In this document: in pieces, positions 9,672 to 18,108 of the stretch
How positions within the stretch are numbered: the first letter of the stretch is position 1
How the letters are laid out: each line of letters begins with the position of its first letter
Assembly: GCA_030433355.1 (NCBI GenBank)
Contig: JAUIMG010000006.1
Location: 59,450-123,449 of the forward strand
Length of the DNA: 64,000 nt
Origin: Bacteroidia bacterium
GTDB taxonomy: Bacteria; Bacteroidota; Bacteroidia; Flavobacteriales_E; Vicingaceae
Direction of reading: 5' to 3'
Made by a program: the position numbers and the translations under genes
Notes under the pieces: generated by a model
Databases searched by the model: none
Seen by the model: the letters and a program-made list of their open reading frames with translations, nothing else
What the model was told of the DNA's origin: nothing

Positions 9672-9694
9672 TGTATACACATCTAATGTACACA
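9672..9694. promoter_or_regulatory. Candidate MarR operator
   Basis: The perfect palindrome TGTATACA (9672-9679) directly abuts the marR -7 element, and a second half-like site CTAATGTACACA lies at 9683-9694. The same CTAATGTAyACA motif occurs at 16541-16552 on the opposite strand between the type III PKS and UbiA genes. Binding by this MarR protein is inferred. Confidence 0.5.
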
Positions 9695-9718
9695 CATTAC
9701 TTACATTTGAATTAAATT

Positions 9719-10000
9719 TTACTCTATAACCTCTACTCCTTTCCAAAAAGCCACCATACCTTTAATAGCATAAGCGGCCTCTTTGGGATCTGGGTAAAAC
9801 CATGCTGAATCGGTATTTCTATCTTTACCTATTTCTAAGGTGTAATAAGAAGCTGTACCTTTCCAAGAACAAATAGTACGGGTTTCACTTTCTTTAAAAT
9901 ACTCTGTGTTGATGTCTTCCTTTGGAAAATAATGATTCCCTTCAATGAGTTCCGTATTCTCACTTTCTGCTACTACTACGCCTTTCCAAATTGCTTTCAT
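9719..10000 (-). CDS. DUF427-domain protein of the egt operon
   Basis: A 93-residue DUF427 protein with typical stretches MKAIWKGVVVAESENTELIEGNHYFP, TRTICSWKGTASYYTL and AWFYPDPKEAAYAIKGMVAFW. The family is small and beta-rich, and its activity is not established. The start is placed at MKAIWKG, two bases after the egtD stop; a longer frame would run back into egtD. Tight coupling to egtD suggests a role linked to ergothioneine formation or to the same stress, but the sequence does not show a reaction. Confidence 0.88.
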   Translation of the reverse strand: MKAIWKGVVVAESENTELIEGNHYFPKEDINTEYFKESETRTICSWKGTASYYTLEIGKDRNTDSAWFYPDPKEAAYAIKGMVAFWKGVEVIE

Positions 10001-10002
10001 TA

Positions 10003-10959
10003 TTACTTTTTCAATAAGGTATTTAAATACCAATGTTTACAGTCTAAATAATTCTCTACAGTAAGGTAACCCAGCTCCTTAGTAATAAGTTCAATCTCCT
10101 CTTTTTCATATTTATTGGAAACTTCCATAAGAATTGGTTCTGCATACTTAAAACTGACTTTTAGATTTAGGGCTTCAATATTTACAGTTTGTGCTTCTTT
10201 GCTATACAAATAACTTTTTGTTGTTCCATTTATGGGATTATAAGTGGGATAATGACCAAACTTTGTAATATCAAAATCTGCTCTCATTTCAACATTAATT
10301 CGTCTTAGCAAATTCAAATTAAATGCCTTTGTTATGCCCTTGGAATCGTTATAAGCCTTTAAAATAATATGCGGATCTTTTTTTAAATCTACCCCTAGAA
10401 GTAAATAATCTCCTGAGGACATACTTTTATAAAGTTCATTTAAAAAGTGAGAAACTTCTGTCTTTTTAAAATTGCCAATATTACTTCCAAGAAATAAGAT
10501 CAACTTCGGCTTCCCACTATCTTTTATTGTATTCAGTCCTTCAAAATAAGTGGCTTTCAATTTATTTAAAGGCAGGTCTGGCCATTTAGCTTTAAGGCTT
10601 GTTTCCAATTCCAATAAAACATCCTCTGAAATATCTATAGGAACATACTCAAAGTCCAATTGCTTCTTAATCATATGTTCTAAAAGAAGTTTTGTCTTTA
10701 AACCATCTCCCGCTCCTAATTCAACAAGTTGAAAACTTTTATTAGTCTCCGTAATATACTGAACAATAGACTCGCTATTATTTGACAAAATTTCATATTC
10801 ACAATTAGTAAGATAATACTCTTCCATTTCCATAATGGCTTGAAAAATTTTATCTCCTTCTTTATTATAAAAGTATTTAGATAGCAAGAACTTATTCTTT
10901 GCCATCAAACCCTTCCTAACATCTTCTAAAAATTCGTAATTCTTTAACTCCAAACTCAT
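10003..10959 (-). CDS. egtD: L-histidine N-alpha-methyltransferase
   Basis: Converts histidine to the trimethylated betaine hercynine with three S-adenosylmethionine molecules, the first step of ergothioneine synthesis. The 318 residues are the normal length. Landmarks are NKFLLSKYFYNKEGDKIFQAIMEMEEYYLTNCEYEIL at the N-terminus, the SAM-binding VELGAGDGLKTKLLLE, YVPIDIS, and LFLGSNIGNF, all typical of EgtD. Its ATG overlaps the egtB stop by one base (TAATG), so translation is probably coupled. Confidence 0.95.
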   Translation of the reverse strand: MSLELKNYEFLEDVRKGLMAKNKFLLSKYFYNKEGDKIFQAIMEMEEYYLTNCEYEILSNNSESIVQYITETNKSFQLVELGAGDGLKTKLLLEHMIKKQLDFEYVPIDISEDVLLELETSLKAKWPDLPLNKLKATYFEGLNTIKDSGKPKLILFLGSNIGNFKKTEVSHFLNELYKSMSSGDYLLLGVDLKKDPHIILKAYNDSKGITKAFNLNLLRRINVEMRADFDITKFGHYPTYNPINGTTKSYLYSKEAQTVNIEALNLKVSFKYAEPILMEVSNKYEKEEIELITKELGYLTVENYLDCKHWYLNTLLKK

Positions 10960-12212
10960 TAATCAATATCTTTTGCTAATCGAATTCCTGTAAACTGCCA
11001 CCTATATTGAGGATGAAAAAAATTTCTGTACGTAATTCTAAAGTGCGACTTAGATGTCGCACAAGAACCTCCTCTTAAAACCATTTGGTTGATCATAAAC
11101 TTTCCATTATACTCTCCCAAGGCGCCTTCTTCCTGTTTATATCTAGGGTAAGGTAAATAAGCACTATTAGTCCATTCCCAGGCAGTACCAAAGAAAGAAT
11201 TATCTAGATTTTCTTGATATACATTAAATATTTTTGATTCACTAAAACATTGAGACTTAGTTAAACTGCCCAACTTACTTGCTGCAACTTCCCACTCAAA
11301 TTCAGTCAGAAGTCTACAATTCTTCCATCTTGCAAAAGCTTCAGCCTCATAAAAACTTATATGACAAACGGGATCTAAATCATTTATTTTCTTGAAACCA
11401 TTCATTTGGTAAATCCACCAATTTTCTTCTTTCTTTTGCCAATATAGCGGACAATTAACTTCATTCTTTTTCACCCACTCCCAGCCCTCAGACAGCCAAA
11501 GTTCGGGTCTTGAGTAAGCATCATCCTCCATAAAATCCTTGAACTCTTTATTATTAATTAATCTATTTCCGCATTTAAATCCCTCCACAAACTTCTTATG
11601 CTGCGATAGCTCGTTATCAAAAGAAAAAGTATTGGCATTGTGCCCTATATCATAAATCCCTTCATCAATAATTGTCCACTTTAATGGTATTTCTGCTGAC
11701 TTCTTCTCTTCTTGATTTACATTATAAATAGGTTTTAGAGGGTTGGATGCTAAAATATATTTTGTGTCTGTTATTAGCAATTCTTGATGTTGTTCTTCGT
11801 GGTTGATTCCTAATTCTAAAAAGAAAATTGCTTCATCACTAATTAAATCCTCCAATTGATCAAAATATTGCACCACGGAAGAATCAACAGCACTCCTGTA
11901 GCTCAAAACCTCTTCAAGAGTAGGTCTGCTTATTGTTCCTCTTTTATTCCTTAGTATCCTGTCGCCTTGGCTTTCATAATAACTATTGAAGATAAAATTC
12001 AATTGTTGATCAAACAACTTATATCGCTTATCATATTTAGAAAGAATAAAATTTTCAAAAAACCAAGTAGTATGCCCCAAATGCCATTTAGGAGGACTTA
12101 CTTCTTCACTTGGTTGCAATGAAAAGTCTTCAATAAGCAATGGTTCAACAATACTGAGCGTATTTTGTCTTATAGTTTGAAACCTATTTAACAAGGACTT
12201 TATTTTAGACAA
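10959..12212 (-). CDS. egtB: Ergothioneine sulfoxide synthase EgtB-like
   Basis: Non-heme iron enzyme that joins hercynine to a thiol (gamma-glutamylcysteine or cysteine) with oxygen to form the sulfoxide intermediate. The N-terminal DinB-like part carries likely iron ligands in WHLGHTTWFFE (His44/His47) and in NHEEQHQELL (HxxxH). The C-terminal formylglycine-generating-enzyme-like domain has WLSEGWEWVKK, ARWKNCRLLTEFEWEVAA, GTAWEWTNSAYLPYPRY and the final LRGGSCATSKSHFRITYRNFF...RWQFTGIRLA. At 417 residues it lacks the extra methyltransferase domain of OvoA, which favours ergothioneine over ovothiol. The start appears to be TTG; no upstream in-frame ATG is seen. No egtA, egtC or egtE is nearby. 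Confidence 0.93.
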   Translation of the reverse strand: MSKIKSLLNRFQTIRQNTLSIVEPLLIEDFSLQPSEEVSPPKWHLGHTTWFFENFILSKYDKRYKLFDQQLNFIFNSYYESQGDRILRNKRGTISRPTLEEVLSYRSAVDSSVVQYFDQLEDLISDEAIFFLELGINHEEQHQELLITDTKYILASNPLKPIYNVNQEEKKSAEIPLKWTIIDEGIYDIGHNANTFSFDNELSQHKKFVEGFKCGNRLINNKEFKDFMEDDAYSRPELWLSEGWEWVKKNEVNCPLYWQKKEENWWIYQMNGFKKINDLDPVCHISFYEAEAFARWKNCRLLTEFEWEVAASKLGSLTKSQCFSESKIFNVYQENLDNSFFGTAWEWTNSAYLPYPRYKQEEGALGEYNGKFMINQMVLRGGSCATSKSHFRITYRNFFHPQYRWQFTGIRLAKDID

Positions 12213-12300
12213 ATTGTTTTTATTTATATTATTTGAAAAAGATAGTAAAATTGAGAAGAAAGAATTGTCTTATAAAGGAGAAAAGCTATAATTTAACCTT

Positions 12301-12735
12301 ATGTTAAAAAATGAACATATACTTGTTTTTCTTCAATTTGTATGCTTTTCTTTTTTATGGTACCTCAATGGATTTTATTCCCCCAACTATCTTTTACTTT
12401 TTATTCAGATAATTACTGTCATTCTAGGATTTTGGAGCCTATTTGAACTAAGCAAAGGAAAAATATCAATCTTTCCTTCTGTAAAGAATGGAGCCATATT
12501 AATAAAAAGTGGTCCTTTTAAACTTGTTAGACATCCCATATATAGTTGTATACTCATTTATTTTAGCTCTTTCCTATTGGAGGAAATAAGCATATTTGGT
12601 TTCATGTTCAACATTTTACTCTTTGTTGTAATAGTTTTAAAAATAAACCTAGAAGAGAGCTTATTAATAGCTCATTTTGAGAATTATACCAACTACCAAG
12701 AAAAAACCTTCAAACTTATTCCATACGTCTATTAA
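12301..12735 (+). CDS. Isoprenylcysteine carboxyl methyltransferase-family membrane protein
   Basis: A 144-residue integral membrane protein with about four hydrophobic segments. The C-terminal signature SGPFKLVRHPIYSCILI followed by NLEESLLIAHFENYTNYQEKTFKLIPYVY is the SAM-binding region of ICMT/PEMT-type small methyltransferases. Such proteins in bacteria methylate lipids or quinone-like compounds; the substrate here is unknown. The next gene starts on the base after its stop codon, so the two form a unit. It lies between the ergothioneine operon and the polyketide locus, and a link to either is only positional. Confidence 0.82.
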   Translation: MLKNEHILVFLQFVCFSFLWYLNGFYSPNYLLLFIQIITVILGFWSLFELSKGKISIFPSVKNGAILIKSGPFKLVRHPIYSCILIYFSSFLLEEISIFGFMFNILLFVVIVLKINLEESLLIAHFENYTNYQEKTFKLIPYVY

Positions 12736-13581
12736 ATGAAGTTCACCCTAGTTCTTAGAATTTTATATTACAGAATATACTTCAACAGTATTGGTAGAAT
12801 TTTTCCAAAAAAATCAGCAAAGCAGCTTTTAGACCTTTTTAGTACACCAAGATCAAGGGTGATAAGAAAAATGGAAACGGAAATACTAGAGAAGGCTGAA
12901 GTTTTTGACTATAGTTTCAATCATAACGTAGTTAAACTATATCAATGGGGAAAAGGCGATAAATATGTCTTACTTTCTCATGGATGGGAAAGCAATGCAG
13001 GAAGCCTCGGTGCCTTTGTTAGTCCATTGGTGGAGAAAGGGTTTAAAGTCATCTCTTTTGACAATCCTGCTCATGGTTCAAGCGAAGGGAAAAAAGCTAA
13101 TATGCTAATCTTTAAAGAATTAGTTCATAAAATAATTGAAGAGTTCGGTATGCCAGAAGTGACTATAGGGCACTCCTTAGGAGCAAACGTCTTGATCTTA
13201 CTTTCTTATCAAAAGAATATTGAATTTAAAAAAACTGTTCTCATAAGTCCATTTAATCAAATGAATTCCATTTTTAGAGGCTTTCAAAGTATTGTAAAAT
13301 TTCCTGATCGTTTATACAATGAGATGATTGAGCTTGCAGAAGAAAGGATAGATATACAATTAAGAGATTTGGAGTTTGGCAAATTGGGAAATCAAACCTC
13401 TTTAAATAAAATTCTACTTATGCATGACATTAGCGATAAAATCACTCCAGTTTCCCACGCAAAAAGCATGAACGAGCAATGGAAAAATTTAAAGTTTATT
13501 CCCATTGAAGGCAGTGGTCATTACAAAATACTTTGGAATAAAGAAGTCATTCAAAATGCAATTAACTTTTCCTTGGAATAA
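12736..13581 (+). CDS. Alpha/beta hydrolase
   Basis: A 281-residue alpha/beta-hydrolase fold protein. The oxyanion-hole region is LLSHGWESNAGSL, the nucleophile elbow is GHSLGANVL, the acid residue is probably in LLMHDISDKITPVSHA, and the His in IEGSGHYKILW. The motif and size fit a serine esterase or lipase-like enzyme, with no signal peptide. It abuts the ICMT-like gene and is convergent with the FAD enzyme gene, 16 bases from its end. Substrate unknown. Confidence 0.85.
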   Translation: MKFTLVLRILYYRIYFNSIGRIFPKKSAKQLLDLFSTPRSRVIRKMETEILEKAEVFDYSFNHNVVKLYQWGKGDKYVLLSHGWESNAGSLGAFVSPLVEKGFKVISFDNPAHGSSEGKKANMLIFKELVHKIIEEFGMPEVTIGHSLGANVLILLSYQKNIEFKKTVLISPFNQMNSIFRGFQSIVKFPDRLYNEMIELAEERIDIQLRDLEFGKLGNQTSLNKILLMHDISDKITPVSHAKSMNEQWKNLKFIPIEGSGHYKILWNKEVIQNAINFSLE

Positions 13582-13597
13582 CTGAAGCTTGTTTTCT

Positions 13598-14728
13598 TTA
13601 AGATTTAAAAAATGGCTTTCCATGCGTTAAAGAAATTAAGAGATACCTTAACTTTTCACTTCGATTTAATATTCTTATAAGAATATTCGCTACTTTTTGA
13701 TTGTAAATCGCGGTTTGTAACTTCCTACTAACCCAAAGTCTTTTAGTAAATAAAGCATTCCAACCCCTCTTATAACCAATCTCCATCTCTTTTCTACTAA
13801 TCTTTTTCTTCAAAAAATCATCCACAAATTGTGTTACTAAATGTGCTGCATTCATTGCCATGCTCATTCCATTACCAGATAGTGGAGTAATTAAGCCTGC
13901 AGCATCACCAAGCATTAAAACATGGTCCTCTATTTGAGTTTTCTTCTTGAAAGATATTTGAGATATAGTTAGTGGCTCATCATATAATTTCTCTGCAGAA
14001 ATTAACTGTTGGAGGTGTTTGTTTTTTTTAAATAGTTCTCTTTCCATCTCCGCTATAGAATTATATTTTTTCAGGTTTTCCGCTAAGGTTAAATAACACA
14101 TACAATATGCTTCATTCCCATCTACTTTGGAAACACCGCAATAGCCATTATGAAAAAGGTGCAATCCAATTACATTTTGGGGTAAGTCGGTTTTTATATG
14201 ATACTTAACCCCAACAAAATTTTTAGTTGTTTTATCTGATGAAACAAACTCTCTATTAAGTTTAAGATCTAACTTACTCCTTTTCCCGAAGGAGCCTAAA
14301 ACAACCTTTGAAGTTATCCTCTCTCCAGATCTTAGTGAAACTGTATGAGTTTCATTTTGAAAGGAAACGTTTTCAGCAATAGCATTTTGAAACAACTGAA
14401 CTCCTAACAACTCTGCTTCTTTTGCTAGCATACTATCTAAAGTGTATCTACTAATTCCAAAGCCTCCTAATGGTAGTTTTGTTTTAAGTTCAGTACCATT
14501 TTCTGTAGAAAAATGAAGTTCATCAATAATTGGAAGCTTCAAATCAACTAGGTCAACTCCTAAATATTCTAAATACCCCCAAGACTCTAAGGAAATATAC
14601 TCCCCACATACTTTATGAAAGGGGTACTCTTTCTTTTCTATAAGGGCAACTTTATACTTTTTTTTTGCCAACTCTATAGAAGCAGATAATCCTGCTAAGC
14701 CTCCTCCAATAATTGAAACATCAAACAT
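13598..14728 (-). CDS. FAD-dependent oxidoreductase of the polyketide locus
   Basis: A 376-residue flavoprotein of the geranylgeranyl reductase / aromatic hydroxylase (FAD_binding_3-like) group. The Rossmann motif SIIGGGLAGLSASIELAKKKYKVALIEKK begins at residue 4, HKVCGEYISLESWGYLEYLG matches the geranylgeranyl-reductase-like subgroup, and the second FAD contact is VLMLGDAAGLITPLSGNGMSMAMNAA. It could hydroxylate an aromatic ring to a quinol or reduce a prenyl chain. Its start overlaps the stop of the methyltransferase gene by eight bases, and both follow the type III polyketide synthase, so the three act together by position. Confidence 0.88.
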   Translation of the reverse strand: MFDVSIIGGGLAGLSASIELAKKKYKVALIEKKEYPFHKVCGEYISLESWGYLEYLGVDLVDLKLPIIDELHFSTENGTELKTKLPLGGFGISRYTLDSMLAKEAELLGVQLFQNAIAENVSFQNETHTVSLRSGERITSKVVLGSFGKRSKLDLKLNREFVSSDKTTKNFVGVKYHIKTDLPQNVIGLHLFHNGYCGVSKVDGNEAYCMCYLTLAENLKKYNSIAEMERELFKKNKHLQQLISAEKLYDEPLTISQISFKKKTQIEDHVLMLGDAAGLITPLSGNGMSMAMNAAHLVTQFVDDFLKKKISRKEMEIGYKRGWNALFTKRLWVSRKLQTAIYNQKVANILIRILNRSEKLRYLLISLTHGKPFFKS

Positions 14729-15431
14729 CTTCTGTTAATTTATGGATAATAACTAAGTGCCTAAATGCCCATATCCAATTCACGGAATAATTCTCGAATT
14801 TTAGTCTTTCTAAGACCTCTACCCACTCGCTCTGCAAAAAGCCTCTTAAAACTGAAAGCTTTGCATCATGTCTAACGTAGTGAGATTTAGAAAACAGTTT
14901 TGTTAGAAGAGATATGCTATGGTAGGCAAATGGATGCCTATGTAAGTCATTTATGACAACACCAATTCTTGCGTCATCGTACATTTTCTGAATTAAGCTT
15001 TCAAGATCATGATCATAAAAATGATGGCAACAAAGTGCGTTAATTGCAATATCCACTTCTCCCTCAAATTTAAAATCTCTATAATCCGATTGATAGTACT
15101 CAATATTAAGTCCCTTAGATTCTGATTTAGAAAAACTAATTGCATCTTCTAAGAGATCAAAGCCAATCAGTCGAAATTTGTAATTATTCTTTTTTGCGAA
15201 AGTATCTATGCGCCTTAAAGTATCGCCACCACCACATGCGTAGTCAACTATGGTGTATTCTTTATTCTTATCCTTAACCAATTTTTTCAATCCAATCAAT
15301 GTAGCTTGATGACCTCCTAACAAGCTATTAATAACCTCTAATTCTCTTAAGTTAAGAAATAAGTCTTCTTTTAAAATATTCGGTTGATCTAACAATTCCT
15401 CTTTCCGAGACCTATGTCTAAAATCAATCAT
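14721..15431 (-). CDS. SAM-dependent methyltransferase of the polyketide locus
   Basis: A 236-residue class I methyltransferase. The SAM motif I is YTIVDYACGGGDTLRRIDTFA, with the acidic motif II near LIGFDLLEDAISFSKSE and a post-motif region DIAINALCCHHFYDHD. The start is taken as ATG at 15431, whose ATGA overlaps the polyketide synthase stop; a longer frame would run into that gene. Similar enzymes next to type III PKS genes C- or O-methylate resorcinol products; that role is inferred from context. Confidence 0.88.
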   Translation of the reverse strand: MIDFRHRSRKEELLDQPNILKEDLFLNLRELEVINSLLGGHQATLIGLKKLVKDKNKEYTIVDYACGGGDTLRRIDTFAKKNNYKFRLIGFDLLEDAISFSKSESKGLNIEYYQSDYRDFKFEGEVDIAINALCCHHFYDHDLESLIQKMYDDARIGVVINDLHRHPFAYHSISLLTKLFSKSHYVRHDAKLSVLRGFLQSEWVEVLERLKFENYSVNWIWAFRHLVIIHKLTEDV

Positions 15432-16525
15432 TTTATTTGAAGTAAAGCAGACTCTAGAGTTAATCCGGGACCAAAGCCACATGCAAAAACCTTATCCATT
15501 TTTCTATTACCACTTTGATAAAGAATTTTGTGCAAAACGAAAAAAATAGTTGGTGCGGACATGTTTCCAAAGTTCTTTAGTACATCATAAGAATTAGACA
15601 AGCTCTCTTTTGAAATACTTAATTCAGACTCACAGCTTTCTAAAATTTTTCTACCACCTGGGTGAATTGCCCAATGCTTAATATCGCTAATTGAAAAATC
15701 TAAAGAATCTTTCATCTGCTTTATAATATGAGAAACTCCATTTTTTACTAATTCAGGCACATATGAACTTAATTTCATCAGAAATCCATCTGAATGAATA
15801 TCCCAAGCCATATCTTTTCTTCCTTCCCAATATTGTAAGTTGAAAAAATTTAATAATTCAAGTTTAGAATTGATAGAGCCCGTTTTCTTTTCAATTAAAG
15901 CAGCAGCAGCACCATCTGAAAAAAGAGAATTGGATAGCAGAAAGTCATCTTCTGTTCTATTTTGAAAATGAAGCGTACATAATTCTACAGCAACAATTAA
16001 AACCTTCGCTGAGGGATTTTTAGAACAAATAGCATCTGCCATTTTGAGAGCAGGAAAAGCTGCATAACACCCAATAAAGTTTACAGCATAAGTTTCACAA
16101 TTGGGGGAGAAATTAAATTCATTTTTTAAAATCTGTTCAAGGCCCGGAGCAGACATTCCTGTGCAACTAACGGTAATAAGATGAGTAATATCTTTCTTAT
16201 TTATTTTGGAGTTTTTCAAACAATTTCCAATTGCTTCATTCGAGAGTTTTGGTGCTTCTTCATTGTAGATTTTCAACCTATCCTCCACTTTAACTTTTGA
16301 ACTACTTTTGAATAGTCTTCCATCTGATTCACTTTCAAAATCAGCTAAAACTGAATGTCTTTTCTCAATAAGAGTTTTCTGATATAGCACTTTTAACTTT
16401 CTAAGATACCTATCGTCTTCTTGATTCAATTTAGAATTCATCCAAATTGCTAAATCCTTTTGATAATAAGTATATTTAGGCAAAGAGTAGCCAATAGATG
16501 TAATTGCACTATAGGAGTTTTCCAA
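15428..16525 (-). CDS. Type III polyketide synthase
   Basis: A chalcone/stilbene-synthase-family enzyme that extends an acyl-CoA with malonyl-CoA and cyclises the chain to a resorcinol, pyrone or phloroglucinol. The 365 residues are family length. The catalytic triad is visible as Cys153 in FIGCYAAFPAL, His288 in AIHPGG and Asn321 in FGNMSAPTIFFVL, and the C-terminal GFGPGLTLESALL loop is typical. The start appears to be TTG. The gene heads a leftward three-gene operon with the methyltransferase and FAD enzyme and is divergent from a UbiA prenyltransferase. Starter unit and product cannot be read from the sequence; long-chain alkylresorcinol is a fair guess. Confidence 0.93.
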   Translation of the reverse strand: MENSYSAITSIGYSLPKYTYYQKDLAIWMNSKLNQEDDRYLRKLKVLYQKTLIEKRHSVLADFESESDGRLFKSSSKVKVEDRLKIYNEEAPKLSNEAIGNCLKNSKINKKDITHLITVSCTGMSAPGLEQILKNEFNFSPNCETYAVNFIGCYAAFPALKMADAICSKNPSAKVLIVAVELCTLHFQNRTEDDFLLSNSLFSDGAAAALIEKKTGSINSKLELLNFFNLQYWEGRKDMAWDIHSDGFLMKLSSYVPELVKNGVSHIIKQMKDSLDFSISDIKHWAIHPGGRKILESCESELSISKESLSNSYDVLKNFGNMSAPTIFFVLHKILYQSGNRKMDKVFACGFGPGLTLESALLQIK

Positions 16526-16531
16526 TATTTA

Positions 16532-16539
16532 TAGATTTG
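16532..16539 (+). promoter_or_regulatory. -7 element for the UbiA gene
   Basis: TAGATTTG matches TAnnTTTG and lies 30 bases before the ATG at 16570. The palindrome ATGTATACAT follows it immediately, placing that site at the transcription start. Confidence 0.5.
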
Positions 16540-16552
16540 ATGTATACATTAG
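16540..16552. promoter_or_regulatory. Candidate operator between the type III PKS and UbiA genes
   Basis: The 10-base palindrome ATGTATACAT (16540-16549) extends to TGTATACATTAG, whose reverse complement CTAATGTATACA matches CTAATGTACACA in the marR promoter with one change. It sits between two divergent promoters, so one regulator bound here could control both directions. Confidence 0.5.
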
Positions 16553-16569
16553 TCAATTAAAAGAAAAAA

Positions 16570-17424
16570 ATGTTCAACGCCCTAAAGTTATTAAGGATTC
16601 CCTTCTCTATTTTCCTAATGCCTATATTTTGGTTTTCGTTGATAAATATTAATCATTTTTCTAGTTCGGATGCTATCCATATTTTTATTATTCTGCATCT
16701 TTTTGTTTATCCAGCGAGCAATGGTTATAATAGCTACTTTGATAGAGATGAAGGAAGTATTGGAGGCTTAAAAAATCCACCTAAAGTGGACAATAATCTC
16801 TTTAAGTTAGTTGTCTTTTGGGATTTTCTTTCAATACTCTACTCTTTATATATTTCCTTAGACTTTGCTATTTCCATTCTAATCTACACGTTAATTTCTA
16901 AAGCATATAGCTATGATAAAATTAGACTAAAGAAATATCCTATTCTCAGCACTTTAGTTGTAACCTTATTTCAAGGTTCATTTATCTACTTCAGTATCCA
17001 ATGGGCACTGACAAGTTCTATTGAATTCATCTTAGCCCCATTTAATCTTATCATGGGGGTAACTGCAACTCTTTTTTTAATAGGCTCTTACCCTCTCACC
17101 CAAATATATCAGCATGAAGAGGACAAAGGAAGAGGCGATATAACCATAAGTCTTAAGTTAGGTAAAATTGGCACCCTAGTCTTTTCTTCCTTCATATTTG
17201 GAATTGCAACGCTCCTGCTTGCATACTCCTTTTATTCACAAAACAAATTGGAAAATCTAATTATCTACCTTGCTTGCGGAACCCCAATTCTCCTTTACTT
17301 TGGTTTATGGTCAAAGAAAGTATTAAAAGATAATGAGGAGGCAAATTTTGAAAACACCATGAGAATGAATGCTATTTCTTCTTTATCTTTAAGTACTGCC
17401 TTTATTATTATGCTATTTTTTTAG
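16570..17424 (+). CDS. UbiA-family prenyltransferase
   Basis: A 284-residue integral membrane prenyltransferase with about eight hydrophobic segments. The first Mg-diphosphate site is NGYNSYFDRDEGSIGG (NxxxxxxDxD type) and the second is QIYQHEEDKGRGDITISLKLG. UbiA enzymes attach isoprenoid chains to aromatic rings or make polyprenyl lipids at the membrane. Divergent from the type III polyketide synthase with 44 bp between the starts and a shared operator-like palindrome, it is a good candidate to prenylate that enzyme's aromatic product. That link is inferred. The L,D-transpeptidase-like gene starts six bases after its stop. Confidence 0.9.
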   Translation: MFNALKLLRIPFSIFLMPIFWFSLININHFSSSDAIHIFIILHLFVYPASNGYNSYFDRDEGSIGGLKNPPKVDNNLFKLVVFWDFLSILYSLYISLDFAISILIYTLISKAYSYDKIRLKKYPILSTLVVTLFQGSFIYFSIQWALTSSIEFILAPFNLIMGVTATLFLIGSYPLTQIYQHEEDKGRGDITISLKLGKIGTLVFSSFIFGIATLLLAYSFYSQNKLENLIIYLACGTPILLYFGLWSKKVLKDNEEANFENTMRMNAISSLSLSTAFIIMLFF

Positions 17425-17430
17425 TAAAAA

Positions 17431-18108
17431 ATGAGATTCACTTTTGGTTCAATTTTTATTTTAATTTCTTTTTTCACCTTGAGTGCATTTTATACGGGCA
17501 ATCCTATAAAGCTAAGCCCTTTATACGAAGAGTTAGAAGGTGATAATAAACCTGATTTAGCTTTATTTGAAAAAGCTTATTTAGGATACATAGATCTTAA
17601 GCTAAACGGACAATTAAACCCAAACAAAGAAATTCTCACCATCATAGATTTTAGAAGATCCTCTAATGAAAAAAGAATGTGGGTGATAGATTTAAAAACC
17701 AAAAAAATTCTCCACCATACTTATGTAGCTCATGGAGAAAATTCAGGCAAAGAATACGCTGTAAGCTTTTCCAATCAAGAAAACTCTCACAAAAGCAGTT
17801 TAGGTTTTTATTTAACAAAAGAAACTTATTATGGTAAAAATGGCCTATCCTTAAGATTAGAAGGACTTGAAAGAAAATTCAACTCTAATGCTAGAAAAAG
17901 GTATATCGTTTTACATGGAGCTGATTACGCCAATCCAAATTATATCAAAGAAAATGGTATACTTGGCAACAGTGAAGGCTGTCCTGCAATACCAATGGAA
18001 ATTCATAAACCAATAATAGAGCTCACAAAAAATGGAACTTGTTTATTTATCTATTATCCAAACATTAACTACCTAGAAGAGTCTAATTATATGATGGGTA
18101 TTTACTAA
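17431..18108 (+). CDS. Murein L,D-transpeptidase-family protein (YkuD_2 type)
   Basis: A 225-residue exported protein with an N-terminal hydrophobic segment (about residues 5-22). The catalytic region MWVIDLKTKKILHHTYVAHGENSG...YIVLHGADYANPNYIK...GILGNSEGCPAIPME matches the L,D-transpeptidase catalytic-like family, with His in LHGADYA and the nucleophilic Cys in EGCPAIP. Members may modify peptidoglycan cross-links or attach proteins in the periplasm. It follows the UbiA gene by six bases and overlaps the end of the convergent phosphohexomutase gene by four. Being co-transcribed with a biosynthetic gene may be accidental. Confidence 0.85.
   Translation: MRFTFGSIFILISFFTLSAFYTGNPIKLSPLYEELEGDNKPDLALFEKAYLGYIDLKLNGQLNPNKEILTIIDFRRSSNEKRMWVIDLKTKKILHHTYVAHGENSGKEYAVSFSNQENSHKSSLGFYLTKETYYGKNGLSLRLEGLERKFNSNARKRYIVLHGADYANPNYIKENGILGNSEGCPAIPMEIHKPIIELTKNGTCLFIYYPNINYLEESNYMMGIY

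Noticed and set aside
9660..9746. N-terminal extension of the MarR reading frame
   Set aside because: It contains the -7 element and the operator palindrome, and translates into residues not typical of the family.
10959..12212. EgtB as OvoA (ovothiol synthase)
   Set aside because: The protein ends after the sulfatase-modifying-factor-like domain and lacks the C-terminal methyltransferase of OvoA, while egtD is adjacent.
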